A DNA stretch of 64,000 bases from Elusimicrobiota bacterium (GTDB lineage: Bacteria > Elusimicrobiota > UBA5214 > JBBAAG01): assembly GCA_041658405.1 (NCBI GenBank), contig JBBAAG010000005.1, forward strand, positions 16,737 to 80,736, read 5' to 3'. Positions within the stretch are counted from its first letter, which is position 1; every line of letters starts with the position of its first letter. The notes beneath the pieces were generated by a model that saw nothing but the letters and a program-made list of their open reading frames with translations, made no database searches and was not told where the DNA came from. A program made the translations under genes and the position numbers. Below, in pieces: positions 45,576 through 53,791 of the stretch.

Positions 45576-47894
45576 ATGCAAAATAAAATATGGGCGTATC
45601 TCCGCGAAAGTTTTGTGCCGATATTAGCTGTATTATTCGTGATTGTCGGCATAATTCTGTACCTCCAGAAAATTGCGGTAGATCTTAGTAATAAACCAAC
45701 TGTAGTGGTAATCACCAACCAGCAACCTGGCCAAGGGGTAAGTTATAGCGTAAACGACCAGGATGGTGATACTGACCCGCAGGTAGAGTATGGGCAGGAG
45801 TTTGAAGCTAACCCCGTGTTTAAACAAGCGAGAACGTATTACGCTGACAAAAAATACGAATCCGCGGGGAAACTGATATCAGCGTTACTGAAAAAAGATG
45901 GTGCAAACCCGTACCTCCTGAACTACCTCGGTGTGATTGAACTGCACATGAAACAGTATGATACGGCAAAAGAAAAGTTTGTAAAGGTATCCAAACTTGC
46001 GCCGTCCTATGCGCCGGTATTTGTAAACCTCGGGTTGTTATATACAGGTCAAAATCAGTTCACTGACGCGGAAAATTCTTACCGCAGCGCGATAGCGTTA
46101 CGTCCGAACTATGCTGTTGCATATTACGATCTTGCAGCGTTGTATGTAAAACAAAAAAATACGCGGGACGCGGAGAAAATGTTTGTTAAAACAGTAGAGC
46201 TTAGCAGCGGGAGGTTACAATCGTTTGCATATAATAACCTCGGAGTATTGGCTGCTGATGCAAAAAATATGAAAACTGCGGAACGGTATTACAATATGGC
46301 AATTAATCTCAAACCTGACTACATAGCGCCTCGGATGAACCTCGCATCGTTATTACCGGACTCAGTAGGGAATAGAAAGAAAAAAGAGGAAATCTATAAA
46401 AAAGTTTTGAAGTTAAAACCCGACTACGCGCCGGCGTACTACAATCTCGGCGTACTATACAAAAACGAAGGACGCGCTAGGCAGTCGGAAGAGTTTTATA
46501 AACAAGCGCTTAAATATTTCCCTGAGTATCGCAGCGCTAAGTATAATCTAGGGATGTTGTATATTGACCAGGGAAAAACTGTATTAGCAGAAGAATTGTT
46601 CCAGTCGCTTGTGAATAAAGATACCGCTGCACCTGAAGATTTGTTTAACCTCGCGAAAGTTTTTCATGCGAAAAAGGATTATGTAAAAGCCATTGAGTTT
46701 TATAACAAAGCTATAACAATGTTGAACGGTAATTATCCTGAAGCTTTGGTTAACCTAGGGGTGGTATACAAAGCGATGAAGAAGCCAAAAGACGCTGTGG
46801 TATATTACCAAAAAGCGTTGAAGTACAAACCTGATTATTATACTGCGTACTATAACATGGGCATCGCGTATTTAGATGATAATAACGCGGATACCGCGCT
46901 GGACTGTTTTGTTTCAGCAGCAAAGTATAAGCCCGATTATATCGAAGCGTGGTATAACAGCGGCGTGATTTACGCGAAAAAGGGACAGTTTGATGACGCA
47001 GAGAAGTGTTACCGCAAAGTGTTGGAATATGACACAAAGCATTTGAAAGCGTTGATGAACCTCGCTGTTATCAAGGCAAAGAAAAACGATTATACCGGTG
47101 CAATAAAGGAATATGAAAACGTACTGAAACTGTACCCTGGCTATGCCTCCGCGTGGTTTAACATGGGTTTGGCATATAAAAAAGTTGGTGACACAGAGAA
47201 AGCAATTGCAGCGTATACTAAAGCAATAGAGTACGATCCTGCACATACTGCTGCAAAAAATAATTTGGGATCATTACTCAGCAACAAAGGCGATACTGCA
47301 AAAGCGGTAGTTATGTATGAGAAAGCGTTGGAGGAAACCCCGAATGATTACTCTTTACGCTTCAACTATGCGTTGCAGATATTTAAGCTTGGGAAGAAAG
47401 AGGATGCAAGGAAAGAGTACGAAAAAGTTACGCGGGTTGCGCCGAAGTTCGTAAAAGGATGGCTGGGATTAGCTGAAGTATCCGATGATTTGAGAGATCA
47501 TAAAGCTGCATTAACTGCTTTAGAAACAGCGTCGAGCCTTGATCCCGCAGATTTTCTTGTGGTATACGAAATTGGCAGGCAGTACCATAAACTTAACGAT
47601 TTGAATAGCGCAATGGAGTATTACCGTAAGTCCATACCGGAGCTTCCCAAAAACCCGTGGCCGGTATACTGGCTGGGGAAAGCGTATAATGAACAAAATA
47701 ATGTAGGCGAAGCCGAGAAATATTATCGTGCTGCGTTGGTAATAAACCAGAATCATGAGTTTAGCTTATTACGGCTCGCACAACTTGATGAAGCTAAAGG
47801 GTTAACCTCACAAGCAGCGGAACTTTATAAAAAAGTGCTGGAATTGAATCCAAATAATAAAAGCGCAAAGGCTGCAATGAGTAAATTAAAATGA
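45576..47894 (+). CDS. Large membrane-anchored TPR protein
   Basis: 772 residues. An N-terminal transmembrane helix (about 13-34) anchors a short linker (about 35-70) and about twenty TPR units filling residues 75-770. Many units are canonical (AYYNLGVLYKNEGRARQSEE, YNSGVIYAKKGQFDDAEKCY, AWFNMGLAYKKVGDTEKAI). It would form a long superhelix, probably in the periplasm, linking inner- and outer-membrane partners. It follows the ATP-grasp gene by 6 bases and overlaps the next gene by 4 bases (ATGA). Confidence 0.88.
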   Translation: MQNKIWAYLRESFVPILAVLFVIVGIILYLQKIAVDLSNKPTVVVITNQQPGQGVSYSVNDQDGDTDPQVEYGQEFEANPVFKQARTYYADKKYESAGKLISALLKKDGANPYLLNYLGVIELHMKQYDTAKEKFVKVSKLAPSYAPVFVNLGLLYTGQNQFTDAENSYRSAIALRPNYAVAYYDLAALYVKQKNTRDAEKMFVKTVELSSGRLQSFAYNNLGVLAADAKNMKTAERYYNMAINLKPDYIAPRMNLASLLPDSVGNRKKKEEIYKKVLKLKPDYAPAYYNLGVLYKNEGRARQSEEFYKQALKYFPEYRSAKYNLGMLYIDQGKTVLAEELFQSLVNKDTAAPEDLFNLAKVFHAKKDYVKAIEFYNKAITMLNGNYPEALVNLGVVYKAMKKPKDAVVYYQKALKYKPDYYTAYYNMGIAYLDDNNADTALDCFVSAAKYKPDYIEAWYNSGVIYAKKGQFDDAEKCYRKVLEYDTKHLKALMNLAVIKAKKNDYTGAIKEYENVLKLYPGYASAWFNMGLAYKKVGDTEKAIAAYTKAIEYDPAHTAAKNNLGSLLSNKGDTAKAVVMYEKALEETPNDYSLRFNYALQIFKLGKKEDARKEYEKVTRVAPKFVKGWLGLAEVSDDLRDHKAALTALETASSLDPADFLVVYEIGRQYHKLNDLNSAMEYYRKSIPELPKNPWPVYWLGKAYNEQNNVGEAEKYYRAALVINQNHEFSLLRLAQLDEAKGLTSQAAELYKKVLELNPNNKSAKAAMSKLK

Positions 47895-49045
47895 CAACCG
47901 TGCAATATCGCGGCATTACAATAGTATACATAGTAGTGTTATTATTAATAAGCTCATCCGCCTTTGCTGCAAAAACGAAAATAGTTAATAAAAAGGCTGA
48001 TACCAATGTATTAAAGTTCGAACCTTTTGTGGATATAAGGTTTGGCGATGAAAGTAATGTGCATCGCAGTCCTGAGAAAAACTCAACCGGCATAATATTT
48101 CCACAAAATGATGTTTTCTATACCTACAAATATGAGTTAAAACTAAGGAAGTATTGGGGTGATAATAAACTTAAAATAGAGTATACGGGGTACGCAAGTA
48201 AATACTCTTCATTTTCTGTAGTGAATGAAGATAAAAATGAGCTAAGTATTGAATTTAGGAAAACTTTGGATAAAAAGTTACGGTTTTATGTTGTTGCGGA
48301 TTTTGATAACAACCGTGACCGCGGAACTAACATTCTTGGTGAAGCTTTACAAACAATTTATGCATACAAACAAATTGGTATAAAACCTAGGATAGATTAT
48401 CAGTATTCAAAAAGCTTAGAATTCAGTGCGGTATATGATACACTAACTAAAGATTATGACGACACTCCGGGAATTATGTCGTTGGATTACCAGGAAAACA
48501 AGGGAAGTGTTGAGGCGATATACAAATCTTTAAGGTTCATATACGAATATTCGAAACGTAAGTATAGTAAGTACCTTGCAAGCGATGAAAATGGGAAAGA
48601 GCTTAATACCAACCCTATCCGCGAATGGGACTACCATACTGGCAATCTAGAACTGGATAGTCAGTGGTTACAGAATATCAAAACTACAGTTGGGTATAGT
48701 TTTCAAGCGCGGATGGATTTGTTCAAAGACTATTATACGTATTACCGCAACCGCGGGTATATAAAACTGTTTTATATAATGTTAACAAACCTGGAGTTAA
48801 GCGCTGCGGTAGAATATAAAAGCTATCAATATAAAATTGTAGACGTTCCTATTGCAGGACCAAACCCGAAACTTGTTCTAAACTATTTTAACGCGGATCT
48901 GGAACTCTCGTGGCAAGTACATAAGAACGTGAAAACGTATATTTTGTATACCTACGACTCTCGGGATTCCAATAAAGATACAGGTAATACATATCGTGAG
49001 TATCAGGACCACACTTTACAAACCGGTGTGCGATGGGGGTACTAG
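47891..49045 (+). CDS. Predicted outer-membrane beta-barrel, last gene of the transglutaminase operon
   Basis: 384 residues with a signal peptide (hydrophobic about 9-24, cleavage near AFA). The mature protein has many amphipathic strands rich in Tyr and charged residues (YKYELKLRKYWG, KLKIEYTGYASKY, GYIKLFYIMLTNLELSAAVE) and ends LQTGVRWGY with a C-terminal Tyr, as barrel proteins do. About 16-18 strands are estimated by eye. No family is recognised. It completes the five-gene coupled unit and could be the outer-membrane pore or anchor of that system. Confidence 0.65.
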   Translation: MTTVQYRGITIVYIVVLLLISSSAFAAKTKIVNKKADTNVLKFEPFVDIRFGDESNVHRSPEKNSTGIIFPQNDVFYTYKYELKLRKYWGDNKLKIEYTGYASKYSSFSVVNEDKNELSIEFRKTLDKKLRFYVVADFDNNRDRGTNILGEALQTIYAYKQIGIKPRIDYQYSKSLEFSAVYDTLTKDYDDTPGIMSLDYQENKGSVEAIYKSLRFIYEYSKRKYSKYLASDENGKELNTNPIREWDYHTGNLELDSQWLQNIKTTVGYSFQARMDLFKDYYTYYRNRGYIKLFYIMLTNLELSAAVEYKSYQYKIVDVPIAGPNPKLVLNYFNADLELSWQVHKNVKTYILYTYDSRDSNKDTGNTYREYQDHTLQTGVRWGY

Positions 49046-49053
49046 AACAAAAA

Positions 49054-50949
49054 ATGTTTAGGCAACTTCTTGTATTTATTATTCTCACGTCATGTGGTAC
49101 ACTAAACTTGGAAGGAGTAGAGATGAACCATAATAAGTTCGAGAATCTCGGGGTACAGTCGAAAGTAGCGAACGTTTACGGTTACTTCGTATCGCCTGAC
49201 GGGAAGACGGTATACATCAATTTTGGGCAGCTGGACAAGCACAACATGTTTTTAATCGGGGTGAGTACTGATGGCGTCGCTAACAAGTACACTCCGCCGG
49301 CGACAGATAAGGATGGGAAGTGGCAGATATCCCGTGCGTACTCGTGGCATCCTGAACGCAAAAAATGGTACTTCGGTACTACCGGTGAAGCGTGGATACT
49401 CGAGTTCGACCCTGTTGTACCGGAGAAAGGGTTGATACCTTTACTGCGGGTAGATACTACTGAAACGTACCTCAACGATATGGCTGTAAGTCCCGACGGG
49501 AAAGTGTATGTTGGCACGTATCCCGGATGTAAGGTTATTGAGTACAACCCGTATGATAATACTGCAAAAAATGTTTGCGTGGTAAGTGATAAAAATAAGT
49601 ATGCAAATAGCGTTGCTGTATCATCATCAACCGGTAAAATATATGCCGGCGCAGGAATTGATGTGAAAGAAATTGTTTGTTGTGATCCAAAAACAGGGGA
49701 AACACAGTCAATCCTTCCACAGGAGTTCAAAATGCCGGGACATGCCAGGGTATTAAAAAACGTTGACGGCCAGATTGTTGCTATTGTAGACAACAAAACG
49801 TTCCTGATAACCGAGAAGAACGAGTTTGTCGAAGGGAAGTATAATACTGAAAGAAACCCGGTATACTACCCTGCCACGCTTGCTGATGGGCGGAAAGTCG
49901 TAGAAGCGTCCCCAATTGGTTTTTATATTCTGCAAGATTCCGTCACGGGTAAACGTGACCGTATAAAGTTTGAGTATGAAGGCGACGGGATTGCTATTCA
50001 CGCGATTACTCTGGGACCGGATAATAATATTTATGGTAGTACCATATTGCCGTTATCGATGTTCAAATATATAACCGCTGAAAATGTTAGCGAGTACCTC
50101 GGGGTGCATCTCGGTGCGGAAGTGTACTGTTTTACAAACTACAAAAATAAGATGTTTGAAGCTACTTATCCCCTAGGCCGTACGTTCGTCTCGGACGTGG
50201 GAGAAGGAATTAAGTACAATCCTCGCAGAGTGACGGACTCCGAAGATAAAATGGACCTTGGCGGCGAGTTTATGCGGCCATTAAGTATGATTACCGTTGG
50301 GGATAAAATATATATTGCAGGTACGCCGGATTACGGGTCTGACAACGGCGGGCTCGCGGTGATCGATGCGGTAACCGAAAAAGTTATCGATAAAATTGTA
50401 CCGGTAATATCAAACCAAAGTATTAAGTGTATAACTTACGAACCGGTTACTAAACGTATCTACGGCGGGACAAGTGTTGCGATTGGCCACCGGAAGTATC
50501 TCACAAAATACGCGAAGATGTTTGTGTTTAACCCCGAGACAAAAAAGGTGGAGTATGAAACTGAACTTAGTACCGGCGAAAAAACTGCGGTGGGCTCTGT
50601 TATGATGATGGCAACGATTGCCGGCGGGAAAGTTGTGGGGTTGATGACGGAGTATAGCGGTAAGGTAACAAAAATGTTTGTTTACGACGCTGTGGGGAAA
50701 CGGTTTGTTATGAATGACAAAGTTGTTCCTTTGAAAACCGGGCCAAAAGTTACGCCGTTTGTTGATTCAGATGGGAAAATATATTGTGCGAGTAACCGCG
50801 AACTGTTTGTAATCGACCCAAAGAGTTATGAACTTACAGTACTCGCGGAATTTTCTGATAATAACATTGCCAGCCAAGGGGTTGTAAAGTATCAAGACTA
50901 TTTGTATTTCGCAGTTGGCGCGTGTTTGTACCGGTACTACGACAGATGA
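49054..50949 (+). CDS. Secreted beta-propeller-like protein, paralog 2 (possible lipoprotein)
   Basis: About 631 residues from ATG 49054; an earlier ATG at 49033 lies within the preceding gene. The N-terminus MFRQLLVFIILTSCG ends in a lipobox-like LTSC, so this copy may be lipidated. The mature sequence begins ENLGVQSKVANVYG and keeps the blade motifs of paralog 1: SPDGKTVYINFGQ, VSPDGKVYVGTYPGCKVIEY, GPDNNIYGSTILPLSMFKY, SNQSIKCITYEPVTKRIYGG. Function unknown. A Bro-N gene separates it from paralog 3. Confidence 0.72.
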   Translation: MFRQLLVFIILTSCGTLNLEGVEMNHNKFENLGVQSKVANVYGYFVSPDGKTVYINFGQLDKHNMFLIGVSTDGVANKYTPPATDKDGKWQISRAYSWHPERKKWYFGTTGEAWILEFDPVVPEKGLIPLLRVDTTETYLNDMAVSPDGKVYVGTYPGCKVIEYNPYDNTAKNVCVVSDKNKYANSVAVSSSTGKIYAGAGIDVKEIVCCDPKTGETQSILPQEFKMPGHARVLKNVDGQIVAIVDNKTFLITEKNEFVEGKYNTERNPVYYPATLADGRKVVEASPIGFYILQDSVTGKRDRIKFEYEGDGIAIHAITLGPDNNIYGSTILPLSMFKYITAENVSEYLGVHLGAEVYCFTNYKNKMFEATYPLGRTFVSDVGEGIKYNPRRVTDSEDKMDLGGEFMRPLSMITVGDKIYIAGTPDYGSDNGGLAVIDAVTEKVIDKIVPVISNQSIKCITYEPVTKRIYGGTSVAIGHRKYLTKYAKMFVFNPETKKVEYETELSTGEKTAVGSVMMMATIAGGKVVGLMTEYSGKVTKMFVYDAVGKRFVMNDKVVPLKTGPKVTPFVDSDGKIYCASNRELFVIDPKSYELTVLAEFSDNNIASQGVVKYQDYLYFAVGACLYRYYDR

Positions 50950-50998
50950 CATATCGTATGGGGAATGGGTTGAGTATAGGAAATGGGAGGGGAAGAAG

Positions 50999-51832
50999 AT
51001 GAGTAATAATGCATTAGCAGTGTTTGAGAACTACAAAATTCGCCGTCATTACGACGAAAAAAATGAAACCTGGTATTTTTCGGTAATTGATGTTGTTGGA
51101 GCATTGACTGATAGTGTTAATCCACGTGATTACTGGTTTAAGATGAAAATTAGGGTTAAAAGTGAAGATGGTATCGAACTGTCGACAATTTGTCGACAGT
51201 TGAAAATGAAAGCAACTGATGGAAGAATGAGAGTAACAGATACCGCCAATGTGGAAGGGCTTTTGCGAATTATACAATCTATACCTTCATCAAAAGCAGA
51301 ACCTTTTAAACTATGGCTTGCAAAGGTTGGGTATGAACGCCTGCAGGATATGAACGACCCGGCCCGTTCGCTTGACCGTGCCCGTGAATACTGGCAGCGG
51401 CACGGTAGAAGCGAAAAATGGATTCAACAACGTATGATGGGGCAGGAAACCCGGAACAAACTTACTGATTACTGGCAAAATCATGAAATAACTAAAGAAA
51501 ATGAGTACGCTATTCTGACCAATATCATTCATCGGGAATGGAGTGGTGTTTCGGTTAAGAAACACAAAGATATCAAAGGGCTTAAAACACAAAATCTGCG
51601 TGATCACATGAGCGAAGCCGAACTTATATTCACCGCTCTTGCAGAACTATCAACTCGCAAAATTGCAGAAAGTGTAAATGCCACGGGTATGCCCGAAAAC
51701 AAAGAGGTTTGTAAATCAGGTGGCAAGATAGCAAAAAAAGCGCGATTGGAATTAGAAGGGAAAACCGGGAAAAGTGTGATAACATCCGATAATTATCTGC
51801 CCCCATTGAAAAAAACGAAACCGCTGAGATAG
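50999..51832 (+). CDS. Bro-N domain protein (phage antirepressor-like)
   Basis: About 277 residues from ATG 50999, which has GGGAGGGGAAG just upstream; the frame is open further back but lacks a ribosome-binding site. The N-terminal Bro-N domain covers about residues 5-110: ALAVFENYKIRRHYDE, WYFSVIDVVGALT, FKLWLAKVGYERLQDM. The C-terminal part (DRAREYWQRHGRSEKWIQQRM, LTDYWQNHEITKENEYAIL, IHREWSGVSVKKHKDIKGLK) is the typical companion region of stand-alone bacterial Bro-N proteins, which are thought to bind DNA or regulate. It interrupts the propeller gene series and looks like a mobile insertion; no phage genes are nearby. Confidence 0.85.
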   Translation: MSNNALAVFENYKIRRHYDEKNETWYFSVIDVVGALTDSVNPRDYWFKMKIRVKSEDGIELSTICRQLKMKATDGRMRVTDTANVEGLLRIIQSIPSSKAEPFKLWLAKVGYERLQDMNDPARSLDRAREYWQRHGRSEKWIQQRMMGQETRNKLTDYWQNHEITKENEYAILTNIIHREWSGVSVKKHKDIKGLKTQNLRDHMSEAELIFTALAELSTRKIAESVNATGMPENKEVCKSGGKIAKKARLELEGKTGKSVITSDNYLPPLKKTKPLR

Positions 51833-51863
51833 AAAAGGATATTTTGTTTAAGTACAAACTTCT

Positions 51864-53771
51864 ATGTATATTCTATTATTTTCAATATTGTTAAACTTGT
51901 TGTTTATACCGAATATAAATGCAGAGGATAAAATGGTAGAAAATCTTGGCATTGCATCGGATGCTGTAACGTTGTACGACACCTTTGTTGTGCCGGGAAG
52001 CAGTGATATATACATTCCCTGCGGGCAGGCGGGGGAACGGTTTATCGTTGCGAAATGCGCGGTTGATGGAACGGTTAAAAATATATATAAACCACCGGAA
52101 GCCGGACCCGGGAGTGAGTGGGACCGCGCAACAGTTATCTGGCATCCCGGAGTGAAAAAGTTATTTTTCGGTACGATGCCAACCGCGCATCTGATGTGCC
52201 TCGACCCTGCGAGGTTGGATCTCGGTGTGCAATACATTTCAAAAGTTGGGGATAAAGAAGAGTATATTTGGGCAATGGCAGTTGGACGGGACGGAACACT
52301 CTACCTCGGCTCATTTCCCGGGTGTAGCCTCTACGCTTATGACGTTAATATAGGGTCGTTAACTTGTCTTGGGAAAGCTCATCCTACGAATAAGTACATA
52401 CGTTCAATGACAGTTGGTCACGATGGCCGGGTGTATATGGGCACCGGCGCGGATGATAACGATGTTGTGTGTTACGACCCACTGAGAAAAGTGTTTACAT
52501 CAATACGTCCTTCCGAAGTAAAGAGGGAAGCTGGAGTTTCACAGGTGTACTATACTTCCAGCGGGTCAACTTTGTTTAATGTTGGCGGTAGGGTGTATAT
52601 TGTTACACCTGAAGGCGAAGTAAAGAAAACGGATAATAAACCGGGACGATATGAAAAGTATTATCCAACCGCATTATATGACGGCAGAACAGTAGAAATT
52701 GTTTCTAACATTTCCTCAATTAGGATTTATGATTCAGTTAGTAAGAAAGCAGAAATTGTTAATATAGACATCCGCGGAGACGGGGTTGATATCTTCGCGC
52801 TTGCTCCCGGGCCCGACGGGAAGGTGTATGGGAGTACAATATTGCCGTTGTACATATTTAGGTATAACCCAAAGGAAGAAAAGATTGAACGGTTAGGCAA
52901 TCACCTGGGGTTTGAAGTATACTCATTCGCTAACTGGGGTGGGAAACTGTTCGAAGCGGTATACCAAAACGGTGCGTTATGGCGGTACGATCCCGTTCAA
53001 CCATGGAACCCCGGAGCCGAAGTGTCTCAAAACCCGTACCGGTTCGCAATACTTGGCCCGAACTTTATGCGTCCCCGTGTAATGCAATGTGGTGAAGACA
53101 AAGTCGTTGTTACCGGTTCACCGGATTATGGTAAACCCGAAGGCGGGCTTGCAGTCGTTGATCCGAGTAGCTGCACCGTGACCGCTAAGTATATTGGGAT
53201 AGTTCCAAACCAAAGCGTGGTGTCCGTTGCTTATGACGGGTTAACTAAAAAATGGTTCTTAGGTTCAAGTACGTACGTCGGGCATATAGGAAAAAAAGTT
53301 GGGGTACCACCAGAAGTGGCGGTAGTTGCTGGAGTGGATATCGGTACGGGGAAAGTTTTATGGAAGGATAGCCCAAGGTCGTTAACCGAAAAACCGCCGG
53401 TGTCTGTATTTGTAACATCACCTGTTGAAGGAAAAATTGTTGTTATCTCGGGGTATGGATTAAAAAAATCTTCTACGGCTGATGAGAGTACGGGTTTATA
53501 CGAACTATTTGTTTATGATACCGTATCGAACAAATGTTTAACTAAAAACATTGTTTTACAGCTTAAAGGTAAAACCGTTATTTCTGTCACTGCGTATAAA
53601 GGTTGTGTATACGCAAATACTGAGAAAGAAATTATTTGTGCTGATATCGATGATGGTATTGAAATAAAAACATTATATAATACTGAAAAGTATGGTATTC
53701 AAGGCTTGACTGCGATGGATGGTTACATTTATTGGGGTGAGGGTAAGTATTTGATGCGTATGAAATTATAG
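51864..53771 (+). CDS. Secreted beta-propeller-like protein, paralog 3
   Basis: 635 residues with a signal peptide (MYILLFSILLNLLFI, cleavage near INAED). The mature protein begins VENLGIASDAVTLYD. It keeps the family pattern: IWHPGVKKLFFGTMPTAHL, GRDGTLYLGSFPGCSLYAYD, GPDGKVYGSTILPLYIFRYN, YSFANWGGKLFEAVYQNG, YDPVQPWNPGAE. It is the most divergent of the four near the N-terminus (VPGSSDIYIPCGQ instead of SPDGKT). It overlaps the long form of paralog 4 by one base. Function not recognised. Confidence 0.73.
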   Translation: MYILLFSILLNLLFIPNINAEDKMVENLGIASDAVTLYDTFVVPGSSDIYIPCGQAGERFIVAKCAVDGTVKNIYKPPEAGPGSEWDRATVIWHPGVKKLFFGTMPTAHLMCLDPARLDLGVQYISKVGDKEEYIWAMAVGRDGTLYLGSFPGCSLYAYDVNIGSLTCLGKAHPTNKYIRSMTVGHDGRVYMGTGADDNDVVCYDPLRKVFTSIRPSEVKREAGVSQVYYTSSGSTLFNVGGRVYIVTPEGEVKKTDNKPGRYEKYYPTALYDGRTVEIVSNISSIRIYDSVSKKAEIVNIDIRGDGVDIFALAPGPDGKVYGSTILPLYIFRYNPKEEKIERLGNHLGFEVYSFANWGGKLFEAVYQNGALWRYDPVQPWNPGAEVSQNPYRFAILGPNFMRPRVMQCGEDKVVVTGSPDYGKPEGGLAVVDPSSCTVTAKYIGIVPNQSVVSVAYDGLTKKWFLGSSTYVGHIGKKVGVPPEVAVVAGVDIGTGKVLWKDSPRSLTEKPPVSVFVTSPVEGKIVVISGYGLKKSSTADESTGLYELFVYDTVSNKCLTKNIVLQLKGKTVISVTAYKGCVYANTEKEIICADIDDGIEIKTLYNTEKYGIQGLTAMDGYIYWGEGKYLMRMKL

Positions 53772-53791
53772 TGATTAAGATAAGGACAAGT

